Positions 51,991 through 63,613 are shown, counted from the stretch's first letter. The stretch is DNA of 64,000 bases from Ophioderma brevispina (GCA_023653785.1 JAMKCH010002942.1:1-64000); one strand, 5' to 3'. The notes: a model not told the origin generated them from the sequence alone. Numbers and translations: made by a program.

Positions 51991-52439
51991 CGAGACAAAA
52001 AGACAATATTCCCGATCAAAAATGAACCAATCCATACTATACAGCTTAAACTTTGAAGTACAGAGTAAATTAATTGATGCGCTGTGCTGCATTATCGCGC
52101 CTTACTACAAAACACGCTTATACATACTTAGGCGCAGTCTCAATCGAGCACGATTAAGACACAGCGCATGATATACAAACAAAACAAATCTCTTACACAG
52201 ATACACAAAATACTGGTCATAAAAGTTGACAATACCAGGCATGCCTTGTGAGACTTGTGTGGGAGTTTATTGATTACTTTGTACTTCTAGGTTTACAGAG
52301 TATAGCTATGCACACTGCATAACCTTATACACACACGCATAAATATTTGTACAACAAGGGACTGTCTAATATCATCTCATATAAGATAGGCAACCACCAA
52401 CAACCCACTGAATAAGAATGCTAAATGATCTGTGCTTAC

Positions 52440-52544
52440 CTCATCCGAGCTGAGCTCCTGCTCTTCTAAGGCTGCCTGCAACACCGCTGCATTGATACGG
52501 AAATCTCTGGATGTGCTCAGTTTAATGTGCTGCATCAGATCCAC
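52440..52544 (-). CDS. FANCI: FANCI homologue, penultimate exon
   Basis: The acceptor ACTATTATTACCAG and donor GAG/GTAAGC (minus strand) enclose 35 codons in phase 0. The reading starts VDLMQHIKLSTSRDFRINAA and ends ALEEQELSSDE. The segment LMQHxKLSTSRDF is a highly characteristic block near the FANCI C-terminus. The position where FANCI proteins usually carry the acidic EDGE motif here reads LEEQELSSDE, acidic but without the tetrapeptide. No frameshift or stop is present. Confidence 0.9.
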
Positions 52545-53893
52545 CTGGTAATAATAGTGAGCAGAGGGTGTTTTAAACCAATCCCATAATGCAATGCAAT
52601 GTGCCTATACTGAACTGTACTACAACATATGTCAGTACAAGCCATTTCATGATCATACTAAAAATTACCTACTAGTGCTTTGTGGGCCAAAATGAGTGTA
52701 AAAGTCGGTGCTTTTATGTGTTCAAAAAAGGGGTTTGTGGGAGCAAATGACCTTATTGAGGTGAAATTTCCCAAAACTGGTGCATTGTGGGATTGACTCA
52801 AATCACCCTTTGAATAGTGAACAAAGATTACAGCTGCTGTAAATGGGTGAATTGTATTTGGTGGCCTTTAAAGCAAAAGTACATACTGTAAAACTTTGTG
52901 CTACATTTATTTTCACTCTTCAAGCTTCTCACCAAAATAAGAATGTGCAAATATTTTTTTTAAATTAATCTATTTTGAGAATAAGAAAGTCAACTAATTT
53001 AATTCTTTCACATGGGATGTATGCATGTGATTCTTTAACGTGCATTTCGTGATTCCAGCCCCATCTATTTTATTCATTGCTCACTAGATATCCTTGAGAA
53101 AAGCTAATTCATAACTTTTTAGCTGATCCCGACTTTGCGGTTTTACCGTTTCCCACGGTCGCATTGGCCACTGTGCTATAATATCTGTCCGTTTACGACA
53201 AGAAAAATACAAAATTACGAATTACTTACAGACACGGCCGAATTTGCACGTAAGATTTGGCACACATGGATTACTAATGTTAACGGTTCAAATGATATGA
53301 AAATCTCAATTTTTTTAGGTAGTCGGGGGGACGAAGCTGTGGATCACAAAATGCCCCTTTAACTGGTATCAAAATAGCAATAAACAACTATGCATTTTAG
53401 TACCAGTACAAATTGGGCATTTGGCCATTTTGTATTTATTTCAATCTAATCAGGGGCGGATCCAGGAATTCTCAATAGGGGGCGCCCGTCACTATTCGCT
53501 TTTAAAATTCTGAGGGGGGGAGGGGGGAAGAGACGCCTAAAATTTTACAAGCACCAGAGCACCAAACATCAAAACAAAGAAGATTACCCCCCTGCTCTTC
53601 AGAATTTCAAACCGAGTGAAACAAATTTTACAAATTGTGTCGCCAAGGGCGCCCACAAAAGGTCATTTTCCTAGATATACAGGGCGCCCAGCGCCCTGTG
53701 CGGCAAAAGGCACTTTGCTACATCTGCCCGGCGCCCTTTCGTTTGCAAAAAATAGGGGGATGCATGCCGGGTGCGCCCCCCCTAAATCCGCGTATGAATC
53801 TAATAACTTAAACACTGGAAACATTTTTAGGCTCTTTTTGATCACATACTAAATGCTTTCTACTGTGTAGAAACTTTCAAGATTATAAGCTAC
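52545..53893 (-). other. FANCI intron with a hAT MITE and repeat remnants
   Basis: The intron lies between the donor at 53893 and the acceptor at 52545. It contains the hAT MITE 53451-53796 and a TTAA-ended fragment finishing ATGCCCCTTTAA at 53362. The open frame 53135-53362 lies in that fragment. Confidence 0.7.
53451..53796. mobile_element. hAT MITE with 8-bp target duplication
   Basis: The ends CAGGGGCGGATCCAGG and CCTAAATCCGCGTATG are hAT-type inverted repeats. The element is flanked on both sides by AATCTAAT (53443-53450 and 53797-53804), a perfect 8-bp target-site duplication. 346 bp, no transposase. It sits about 90 bp from the FANCI exon at 53894. Confidence 0.95.
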
Positions 53894-54115
53894 CTTGGAT
53901 TTCTTAGTCAGCCTGATCAAGAATCTTTCCGTCTGTTCAATAGCAAAGACTAAATTTGGTATGGATCTGCTCTCTTTCATCACCATACGAGCTTTTCCTG
54001 ATGTTTGTCCACCCGCATCACCACCTCCACCATTTCCATCATCATTCTTCTTCTTATCCTTGGCTTTACCTCCTTTACCTCCACCTATGCGACTTAGTTT
54101 CTCAGTCTGTATGCC
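53894..54115 (-). CDS. FANCI: FANCI homologue, internal exon
   Basis: The acceptor CAATTTTTCCTTAATAG and donor AAG/GTAGCT (minus strand) enclose 74 codons, phase 0 at both ends. It begins [20 protein letters not shown], passes a Gly/Asn-rich linker ([12 protein letters not shown]) and ends [24 protein letters not shown]. The block IPNLxFAIEQxExFLIxLxKKSK is diagnostic of FANCI, directly before LMQH. The Gly-rich insertion is an unusually low-complexity version of the variable loop. Reading frame is intact. Confidence 0.92.
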
Positions 54116-54146
54116 CTATTAAGGAAAAATTGATAAAAATATGGCA

Positions 54147-54482
54147 TAAAGGCTGACTCGAAGATTTCCCAATGAGGGCAGACTCCATTTTCAAACAAAT
54201 TATGTTTTTTGACATGGTTACCAGGTATGTGTCCTATACTAATCATTGTGTTGAAAAAACTAAGCTCAAAGCAAGCCTTAAGATAGAAAATCACACCGTT
54301 GTTATAAAATTCCGGAACCGAGTTTTTGTGTTATACATGGTTATTCCTATGGCATGCACGGGAAAATGGCAAATCCAATTTATCCTTTAACGGTGGATTA
54401 AGCATTTAGGGACTATTCTTTAAAGGACTATTTTAATTTACTAATCCAAAAAATATTTCGAAATCTCTGAGTCAGCCTTTAA
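54147..54482. mobile_element. Family B MITE, copy B2, next to a FANCI splice acceptor
   Basis: The ends TAAAGGCTGACTCGAAGAT and AAATCTCTGAGTCAGCCTTTAA-type match B1. TTAA is intact on the right and reads ATAA on the left. Its left end is only about 30 bp from the acceptor of the exon 53894-54115, so it borders or includes the likely branch-point region. Confidence 0.85.
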
Positions 54483-55202
54483 TGAACATTTATTTCAATT
54501 ACAACCCAATTTCTTCAAACATTAAAGACACATCAGTGTTCCCCCCGAAAGAGTACAAAATATGAAATATGTAGAAACTAACTTAAAAATAAAAGGATTC
54601 TGGTAAATTCTAAGAAGTACTTTTTACAACTGAAGAATGCCAGACAGAAAAGGAAGAAAAAACAGTGGTATTGCAAAGATATGAACTTCCATTCAATTAT
54701 GTGTTGTAGCAAGTGTCCGTACGGACAGTAATGACTAACATGTCGCTGTTGTATTATTAGGTGCTGTGGGATTATCATTTGCAGGGTATGTGGGGAGACC
54801 CATACTTGTACAAAACATTGTAAAAATCTGATTCTGAATGATTTTTAAGTTTATGATTTAGTAAAACCCCAAATTTACTGATAGTGCCTTTAACCTTTAC
54901 CATATGATATTTAAAGACCACGTCACTCTGTCACTATTTTGAAGACAAGTGAAAGGCTCAACACATGACACTAATAGACGATTCCTGATTGGTCATATTT
55001 CCAGATGCATGGTGGCGCGCTTCCAAAAAGAGTGTTACCTGACAGGAGATGAGGCGGTTGATGGTATAGCAAAAATCATTTGCGGTTTAACTGCTGGCAA
55101 CAGTGTTGCAACAAATATTTGGTTAGGCGTGGTACCAGAGGGCAAAGTAGCCCAATATTTTTACCTTTAATCTTTTAGAACACATAGGTTTTCGGCTAAT
55201 CA

Positions 55203-56400
55203 TTACACAGCTTACTAATTGCGGTTGTGTCAGGATTTATTTTGAAAAATATCGGATGGAGGGTCGTGTTGCAAAACAGGTGCAATTTCTGACCTCAGAA
55301 AGTGCTTTTGACTGCGTTAACCATTCTCGTCTCATGATAAACTTTCACAAAATGGTATTTACTGGTCCTGCAATTACATGGTTTCGATCCTATCTCAGTG
55401 AACAAACTCAGGCAGTCAACATAATTTAAATCTTTTGGGACTTCAAACATATAAATTGGAATCCCCCAAGGGCTCTATAATTGGCCCTATTCTTTTTATC
55501 ATTTTGTTCAATATCGTTCAAATAGTGTTAACTGTAAATGTACTATGTATCCTGATGATACACACTTCTTTGTACTTCAGACCATCCACACACTCTTGAA
55601 TTGGAACATTCAATCAAACTTAAACAAATTTATCAATGGTCTGATGATAACAACTCACTCTTGAATGCCAAGAGAAAAACAAGTTTATGGTATGGTTAAT
55701 GTCAGTTCTCAATAATTTCAAAATGTTTCTCGCACTGTATTGATACTATTGGAAAGGGTTGACCAGTTTTTTAAAATATCTTTGTGAATTTTTGATTCTC
55801 TGAGTATGGTGGTTGATCATATCAATCAAAAGGTATGCATGTATTTCTAACCGTTGTGGTGTTATAAGAAGACTAAAATATTATATTCCAAAGCGTACCT
55901 CTTATATGCTTGCAAATTCAATGGTCATGCCACATTTGGGACTATTGCAGCCCGTCTGGTTTAACTGTACTAACGATCTATGAAACCACTTCAAGTTCTT
56001 CAAAAAGATTAGCTCGCAGATTAATTTTATCAAGCCTGACATTAGACTCCTGTTAAGATTGAAGTGTACACTTGCGTGGAACAAAACTAATGATCGGTTG
56101 ATAACCATGATGCAATGATTATTTTTTTTTTGTTGTTAAAAAAATGCTTCAAAGGTCGTGCCCCAGGTGACATTTCCTTCAGTTCACTTTTATCACTCAG
56201 TTCATTTTAAGGGTACCAGAAGAAGTCAAACCACAAACACTTGTAGAAACACCTGGGAACCAAAGTCGCAGGGAAACGTACTCCATATGAGAAAAAAAAG
56301 ACAACCAAATTGGAAAAGTCTCCTTCTGAATCCGCTTTGCAACTATAATACAATGAGTCTATCTCAGTTAAAGCATATACTTTGTAAATCCCACAGAAAC
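55203..56400 (+). pseudogene. Dead non-LTR retrotransposon (Jockey/CR1-like RT)
   Basis: On the plus strand the blocks SAFDCVNHSRLM (about 55300), ITWFRSYLSEQTQAVN (about 55377), ESPKGSIIGPILFIILFN (about 55460; compare the usual GVPQGSILGPLLF), MYPDDTHFF (about 55545, the YxDD site) and PHLGLLQPVW (about 55935) follow the order of a LINE reverse transcriptase. They are in different frames with several stops. It ends in remnants of the ORF C-terminus near 56390. Inactive. It lies in a FANCI intron in antisense orientation to the gene. Confidence 0.85.
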
Positions 56401-56649
56401 ATATTTTGTCTACTGTAGATGTCTATAGTTCATTTATACTCAGTGCTTATTGATTTTGTTCTGTGTTTAGTATTTTTTAGATTATGTAAGGTCTGTATAA
56501 GTTCATTCGTTACAATGTGTAGATATGCAGGGCCTCCTTGGAAATCAGTGCTCTTGTCACGGAAGGGGCTACCCTGCCTAAAGAAGTTTAAATAAAAAAA
56601 AATATTAACCATGAATTGGTTATATGGGACAAAAAATCCCTGCTCCCTG

Positions 56650-57850
56650 CGCACCGCCGAAAATGCACTTTGAGAGCAATGTTGAAAGGTAGCCCAATTG
56701 GGCGGGTTAAGTGCCGTGTTGGTACACTGAATGGGCGGCTTGTCAAAGGAGCAATGTTCAAAGGTAGCCCAATTATGTGGGTAAAGCACGGTGTTGGCAA
56801 CATGAATGGAACTTCGATGAAGGAGCAAGTTCAAAGGTAGCACATCGTGGCGGGTAAAGTGTAGTGTTGGCAACACTGAATGGGAACTTGATCAAGGAGC
56901 AATGTTCAAAGGTAGCCAATTTGGCGGTTTAAGTGCAGGTTGGCAACACGATGGAACTGATGACGGAGATGTTACAAAGGTAGACCAATGGGGGTAAGTG
57001 CGGGTTGGCAACACTGAATGGGAACCTGATCAAGGAGCATGTCAAAGGTAGCACCAATTGGGCTGTTTAAGTGCAGTGTTGGCAACACTGAATGGGAACG
57101 TGATGAAGGAGCAAGGTTCAAAGGTAGCCCAATTGGGCGGGTTAAGTGCAGTTTGGCAACCCACTGAATGGGAACCTGATCAAGGAGCAATGTTCAAAGG
57201 TAGCCCATGGGAGGGGTAAAGACACTATCGTGATTTCTAAATCAGAAACCGAAAAAATCATCAAAAATCAGATTTTTGCATGTATGTAACAAGTACAGGT
57301 ATCCAACATACCCGCAAATGATTAAGCCAGAAAGCAAACCTAATAAGGACAGGATCGGAAATTTTAGTCATGCATTGCTGTCTGTATGGACACTTACTAA
57401 CAACAACGTAACATTGCATGGCGAATCGTATCTTGGAACACTTCGCCGTTTTCTTCCTTTTCTGTCAATTCTACAGCGAGAAAAGGTACACTTATGAGGA
57501 ATTCTACAGACTTATCCTCACTTTGCAGCTATTCATGCAAATTTCAAATATTTTCACAATCACAAATAGTGTCTTTAAGTGCCAGTGTTGGCAACACTGA
57601 ATGGGAACTGATCAAGGAGCAGGTTCAAAGGGAGCCCAATGGGTGGGTAAGTGCAGTGTTGGAAACACTGAATGGGAATCTGATCAATGAGCAATGTTAA
57701 GGTAGCCCAATTGGGGCCGGGTTAAGTGCAGTGTTGGAAACAAGAATGGGAATCTGATCACTAGCAAGGTTCAAAGGTAGCCCAATTGGCGGGTTAAGTG
57801 CAGTGTTGGTAACACTGAATGGAAACTTGAATAAGGAGCTATCAAACAAT
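56650..57850. repeat. 75-bp satellite, about 11 units, interrupted by MITE E2
   Basis: The unit runs AAGGAGCAATGTTCAAAGGT, AGCCCAATTGGGCGGGTTAA, GTGCAGTGTTGGCAACACTG, AATGGGAACTTGATC. Each unit contains two palindromes, GCCCAATTGGGC and CAGTGTTGGCAACACTG. Units differ by many one-base indels. About seven units lie before E2 and about four after it. The open frames through it on both strands are not genes. Confidence 0.9.
57217..57578 (+). mobile_element. Family E MITE, copy E2, inserted in the satellite
   Basis: TAAAGACACTATCGTGATT and AATCACAAATAGTGTCTTTAA are the inverted ends. The satellite unit has GGGTTAAGTGCAG at this point, and the element sits at that TTAA (right flank TTAAGTGC, left flank GGGGTAA with one T missing). 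The interior matches E1 at 8815-9161. Confidence 0.88.
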
Positions 57851-58003
57851 AAAATCATCTTGGACATTATGATCGAGAAGATATTCAACAATTATGATTT
57901 GGACACGTCAATTATGTCAAGGAACAACTCAACAATTTAATGATTTGGGACGTGTTCACATTTTATCGGGAGCTACTCCAAATGAATACCCATTTTGCAA
58001 ACT

Positions 58004-58310
58004 TAAAGTGAAGAGGAGTTTTTTAGGATATGATTTCTCTCAAATTCACTGACGGTTGTAGACCACCTACCGAGACGTTTCGAAGGTTTATTAGACAAAC
58101 CGGTGCGAAAGAAAACTGCAAACCGTGTTTCGAACTTGCCTGCCTCTCGTAATCGTTCCCAATAGAAAACCATGCTTTGAATTTCTGTCGTGCACAACAG
58201 AACCTACTAATCATCATGCTATTACATAAAGACGGCGAATTCGGCTATTCACTTCCGGTGTGATCTAATACATTGGTAAGCTCCAAATATGTAAAAAACC
58301 AGCATTCCTG
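58004..58310 (+). mobile_element. Family F MITE, copy F3
   Basis: Starts TTAAAGTGAAGAGGAGTTTT, contains GTAGACCACCTACCGAGACG and a mutated central palindrome TTCTGTCGTGCACAACAGAA, and ends around AAATATGTAAAAAACC without a clear right TIR. Confidence 0.7.
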
Positions 58311-58808
58311 GAAATTTCCAATGTTCTCTTATTCACATTCCCTCCACTGAGCCATTTTATCTTCATTGCGACCTGTGCGAGCAAAAAGCAGGATGACACT
58401 GGTTGAGTACCAATGAAATTAACAGTTCAAGAAGTCAATGCAGGTTGAAATCTTACCATTTTTTAAAATAGGTTGCCTAAAGTAGGTCAGTGTAAAGAGA
58501 GGGAATCCATACAATGCAAAAGAAAAAAAGTGGAACTGTATGAATCTACATGTGGTTTATCATTGTGTGAAATTTGCTTTATACCTTGAAAAAAGAGGGT
58601 ACATGGAATTGGGGCCCCACCCCCCCCAATATTGTAGTTTCTAAAAAACACCACGGTGCCAAATTAAAAATAAAAATATGCATAGGTCAAGATTTTTGAT
58701 AAAAAAAACCAAAAACTGGTATGAGAGGCACGGAGGAAAATCTGTGGTTAGCTATGACACACTGCACGGAGGAAGAGAAAACGAGCATAGTAAGAAATCT
58801 CACTTTAC

Positions 58809-58918
58809 ATATGTGATCATGGAGTAAGCATGCTTGCTTAGATTGGATGCAAATAACTTGACCAAGCTTCTCGAACTTGGTGACATATACCGGACTGCTG
58901 TTTGTACAACACCAGGTA
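58809..58918 (-). CDS. FANCI: FANCI homologue, internal exon with one apparent frameshift
   Basis: The minus-strand acceptor GTTTATTTTCATGACAG and donor TAT/GTAAAG bound 110 bp, one short of the 111 needed to join the phase-0 exons on both sides. The first third reads YLVLYKQQSGI in frame 0. The rest reads SRSLVKLFASNLSKHAYSMI TY two frames on. These are the FANCI segments K-Y-Y-L...GI and the following LVKLxxSxLxxxxYSxIxY. A single missing base near 58885 explains the break. It is either an assembly deletion or a disabling mutation. Confidence 0.75.
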
Positions 58919-61159
58919 CTGTCATGAAAATAAACATAAATATGTTAGGGATTAACAGACATTACAAGCTTGATATTAAACTTTCAGACAAAATACTACA
59001 AAACATTTCAAACTACAATCCTTGTTCCTAAGGTCCCTTGAACACTTGTTTAATCGAATTGGTGACCCAGCTGAAAAAGAGGCCTTTGCTGTATTTTTTG
59101 AAGTTGTTTATATAGGCCAAAATAGTCTTATAGGTTTGAAAAAAAAATCAATTTTCTTTTTTCTGTTGAAAAGAGGGGGTTACATTGATATGTCCTCTCT
59201 CATTTAGTGTATGTTTATTCAAAAATATTGATGATGTTTTTTGAGTCATATTTTTGATATTTTTCTTTCTGTGTGTAAAAATATAGGTGTCATTTGAAGT
59301 TAACACCTATAACTCCTTAATTAATTTGTTTTTCTAAATATCAGTAATGGCATGATTTTGATCTACCATAACTTTCATAACTACAACAAACCCTATGAAA
59401 CATATACAATTTCAAATTTTCTTCATTTCCACCTCCACCCTCAAAAGCCTCATTTACTCGCGCTGGGTCCACCATTATATTTGTACTGTATATTTATGCA
59501 GCAACATTTTCACACAGATGTTTTGGGTCATTTCACACAAATATATTGGTTCATTTTAGGGAAAACAAAAAATTGGGCCTTCACTTTCAGTTTAAACAAA
59601 ACATTAGGCTATCATTTCAAACAATACAGGGCTTCATTTCAGAACAAAACACATCGACTATCATATAGATTAAAGTATGATTTAGGGCTGTCATTTTAAG
59701 ACAAAAATTAGGCTTACATTTCCGACCAAATATTGGTCTAACATTTCAAACAAAATATTTGGCTCACTCTCTTTCTCTCTACTGATAGTAATACAACAGT
59801 GATTATAGAGTGCGAGTGCCTGGGATTTTCGTTGTCCGGGTACCTTACATAATTTGGGGAGCTTATTAATCCGAACACCCACACTAAATTTGCCAGCCAG
59901 CGTATATCCCACCCTATATTAGCAGGGTTACATACGCTAATACTTGTTCCATTTGCATCTACTTCTACTGCTAAAAGTAGGTGAAAAATTCATTAGAAAA
60001 ATTAATCTAAATCCAACCAAATCCCCAAAAAATGTCAACTGAGTAGCTTATCCCAGCACTATTTCTTGTCATTTTGGTTCATTATTATACGACAAAATGC
60101 ACTGGATGTTTTGGATTGTTACGAATTATCCCGATAGATCAAAATAGTTACAGATGGCAGTTGCAACCCAAATGTACGTCTTGAAACATCAATTCACCAT
60201 GAAGCCAAGAGTTAAAGGTCACAGAATGAGATGATAACCTACTCAAATCTTTTAGGGTACCATGTTTTTTCCCCAATTCCAATAAACAGGGCCAGTGAAA
60301 AAAAGAATACCACTACCAGTGAACATAATTAGTTAAATATTGAGTTTCATCAGTGCCATGAATAGATTCACACAGTCACATGGAAGTTTCTAGTGACTCT
60401 CTCAAAAATAAATAGCACCCTCAATTGAGGTACATCACAAACCAATTGAATGCTTTCCAGCCCTCCTTGTAGGATTTGACACAAACACATCAATTCTATT
60501 TGCATTCCTGGGACCTTTAAAAACACACTACAGCCACTATTACACATTTGAGAAAAAACTGTCTCTTTTATCTACATTACTGGTAAAACTACTGCAAAAG
60601 ATTGTGAAGTCATGTAGTGGATACACATACAAGACATGAGTCAATAATAGCTAACATGCAGACTGGTATGGTTTGAAGAACGGATGACTAGGACTGGTTG
60701 ATTCAATTTAACCCGGTTTTTATGAAAAAACTGATGACAGAAGTTTAGTTTAATGGCCTCGAATAATGGATATAAACATATAAAACATTAAAGATCAAAA
60801 TCAAGAAGCATCACACAGGTTTAAACTAGGACTGTACCAGCACTTTAGAAGTTGTGGATACTTAAAATGTTATAGTACTAGGAAAAAATGAAATCTCAGG
60901 TACCCTTTGCTTGAATTTCCTGCCCAGGTATTGTAATCTTGGGCGGGTACCCTGAAAGCCCAAAGATCCTAGCCCTATTAAGTGCATACATTTTTAAAAA
61001 ATCATTTCAATGTGCTGAATAATAATCTATTCCTATAGAAGCATTTTTTATGCAATTACCTATGACCCATATGATCTTTAACCTTTAATTCCTGAACACT
61101 CCATATCGTTGTGTGAGTGCAATGTCGTAAGGGCAATAGCTGCCATTTGTCAGAAATTC

Positions 61160-61375
61160 ACATCAAACATACTATTATGCCAAGTCTTTGGTCAATGGCT
61201 TTTGATTTGGTTCTTCAAGCGAGGTGTCACCTGAAGAACACTTCCAGAGCCACTGACTCAAAGAATGATAAATTATAGTCATCCTAATACATGGCAGCAC
61301 AGAGAAGTATCACATGGCAGCTATTGCACTTACATCCTCCTTACACTCACATGATGATATGTCCCCACTCACTGA
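61160..61375 (+). repeat. Dispersed repeat, SINE-free partner of 36000-36540
   Basis: The sequence is collinear with 36030-36118 plus 36463-36540, from TGGTTCTTCAAGCGAGG to TTGCACTTACATCCTCC, without the SINE. Confidence 0.75.
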
Positions 61376-61424
61376 TCATCCCCTCTAAGTGACACAAAAA
61401 CCCAACATCACTCTGTAGAAGCAT

Positions 61425-61510
61425 TTATAATGGATGGATGGATAGATTAGATGACAGAGAAAGAGAGCAAGAAAGAAATAGACAGGCCGACAGACAGACA
61501 GAGATAGATA
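61425..61510. repeat. ATGG / GACA / GATA microsatellite
   Basis: Short runs of ATGG, GACA and AGAG repeats. Confidence 0.85.
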
Positions 61511-61682
61511 ATAGAAAAACAAAGTAACTCTTTGTTTTTGATTGTTCCTATTTTCTCATGATTAAATCTCAAAATGATTTCCAATATTTTCCTGCCAAAA
61601 ACTGCATAATTTTGATACACAAATATTTAATTTAAGTAGAGAATTCATATTAGATGAGAAAATTTAAGAGTATGATGCAAGC

Positions 61683-62010
61683 TTAAAAGTGCTTGTTCCG
61701 ATCGTCTTTGGGATTAACTGGAAGTAGTATAAATTTTGATATCAGATGAAAGGCCGTATTTTTCTCATTGTTGTCCTGAAATTTCAGCTTTCAAATCCAT
61801 TTCTTTCTCAAGATATAGATAAAAAACTACCGTTTTAGTGGTTAACCACCAATATTAGCACAGTAGTGAATAGGGCGTTGCACTATGCATTATCGCGTCT
61901 AGCATCAAAACCGCAAGTCTGTTTCCCACGGTACTTAATAGTCAGTGTGTACAGTGTCAGGCTCTCATCATATATAACACGATATACAAAAATCAGAACA
62001 AGCACTTTAA
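61683..62010 (-). mobile_element. TTAA-flanked MITE, family C, copy C4
   Basis: The ends TTAAAAGTGCTTGTTCCGAT and CAGAACAAGCACTTTAA are bounded by TTAA. The interior is the complement of C1. Located in a FANCI intron. Confidence 0.88.
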
Positions 62011-63394
62011 CGTTGATTGTGATAATAAGTGAGAGCTGAAAGTGATTTTTGTATCCCCATGATTACTGTTTTAATATGGCCTCCCCATTTTTTCTGATTA
62101 AACCTATTATTTTCTCAATTTATTTGAGAAAAAAATTCTCACGGAAAAGTACTTTGTTTACCTTAAAAGAGGAAAGTGGAATACATAGTGTTGTTTGTAC
62201 TGATGCACCTGTTAGAATTGACAATATGGGAATGGGGATCCCCAAGATGTAAATTAAAACTGATTCAACTCGGAACCTTGTTTATGCTTAAGACAAAACA
62301 TTGCAAGATCTGGGATTCCCCCACACCAAGTTCTATATGGAACATTGATGTATAATACATGGTGATGTAATGTATGAATTTCATATTGTCAGCCATTGCA
62401 AGTTATGTTTATGCATGATGCGGTTGTAATGTCTATTTTAAAAAAAATGATTGTAATGTGTTTTAATTGAAATATTGTTATATGAAGGAGGAACTTGGGC
62501 CATAACGATTCGTCAGCAGTTGGAATCAGCTATACAGTATGGTTATAGCTAGTTTTTATCTACAATAATGGTAGATTAATGCTCCACACATCCAGGATTA
62601 TTATATTTTCATTCCATGTGAGCATAGTGCGGTAATTATTCTTCTACTGTCGTCTTTGAAGCCGAAAGTGGCTGAATCAAATAGATTCCAAATTGTGGAC
62701 AAATAGAAATCGTGGTGATTATCTTGGAACTGATCAACTTTGGAATTTAGTGTAATCGAGGGACTTATTTTACCTTGTCGTCTTGAACTGCTGGGGCAAA
62801 ATTACTTCAGGACTGAGAAGATGCCCATGGATTATTACCTGAGGAGTTTAATGTGAACTTATGCGCTGTCATTTTGCAGTCCCTTCGCTGTGGATGACAG
62901 ATCACATCGTTAACTGCAACGCTTCTTGTCTTGTGGAGATTAGTGGACATTCTTGTTACAATTAAGTAATATCTTATAAATGGGTGTGTAATTTGATGTG
63001 ATTTTTTTTGAACATAACCAAAAACTTGAACCCCAATACAAATCATTAAAATCTGTTATATTGTGTAAATTTAGATCACGTGTCACAAGGCTCATTTATT
63101 TGTGTTTGAAAGGTATTCTGAGACCTTAGACGTCTAGGAGACGTCATACATTACCATGTAAAAAAAATTTGGGCAACAAAATGGGGTCATATTTTCACTC
63201 ATAACATCCAAACCAAACATCATGTAGCCCTAAGATTTCACATAAAACTGAGAATAATAGTAGCTTTTTTCTGTTTTTCCGATAAAATGTTAACCACTTC
63301 TGGTAAATCTGTGGGTCCATCTGAACCATTGACCTTAAACACTTCTACAAATACTGCAAGTAAACCTGCATCATTCCCCCTGGCAAGATGGCAG

Positions 63395-63460
63395 TCTGGA
63401 CATGAACCTTATGAACCTTTGACCTTGGTCCATACCTTGACCTCATCCACAAATGAAGGA
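63395..63460 (+). repeat. TGACC-rich repeat fragment
   Basis: AACCTTTGACCTTGGTCC and ACCTTGACCTCATCCAC resemble the DR1 repeat at 44445. Half-sites only. Confidence 0.45.
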
Positions 63461-63515
63461 ACGCCTATTGCATCTTAAAACCCCAAGTCTGACATAAAAA
63501 TTGAATTGATTGAAG

Positions 63516-63613
63516 CCCATATTTATTGGTGAGCTATGAGTTGCACAAATATGGGCGGACCACACATTCGAGTCCAATATTTTAAAACTCATAGCGGACC
63601 AATAAATATTGGG
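63516..63613. repeat. 98-bp hairpin
   Basis: The arms CCATATTTATTGGTGAGCTA and TAGCGGACCAATAAATATTG pair over about 27 bp with few mismatches. The core GAACTCATAG lies towards the loop. Confidence 0.8.

Larger units (their letters stand above)
54116..58808 (-). other. FANCI intron with MITEs, a dead LINE and a 75-bp satellite
   Basis: This 4.7-kb intron contains MITE B2, the LINE remnant 55203-56400, a two-part satellite (56650-57850) with MITE E2 inside, and a family F fragment at 58004. A 74-codon open frame at 54949-55170 shows no domain. Confidence 0.7.

Noticed and set aside
54949..55170. 74-codon plus-strand frame containing GDEAVDGIAKIICGLTAGNS
   Set aside because: Lies antisense in a FANCI intron among repeats, ends in a TTTAACCTTT-type element boundary, and no domain is seen.
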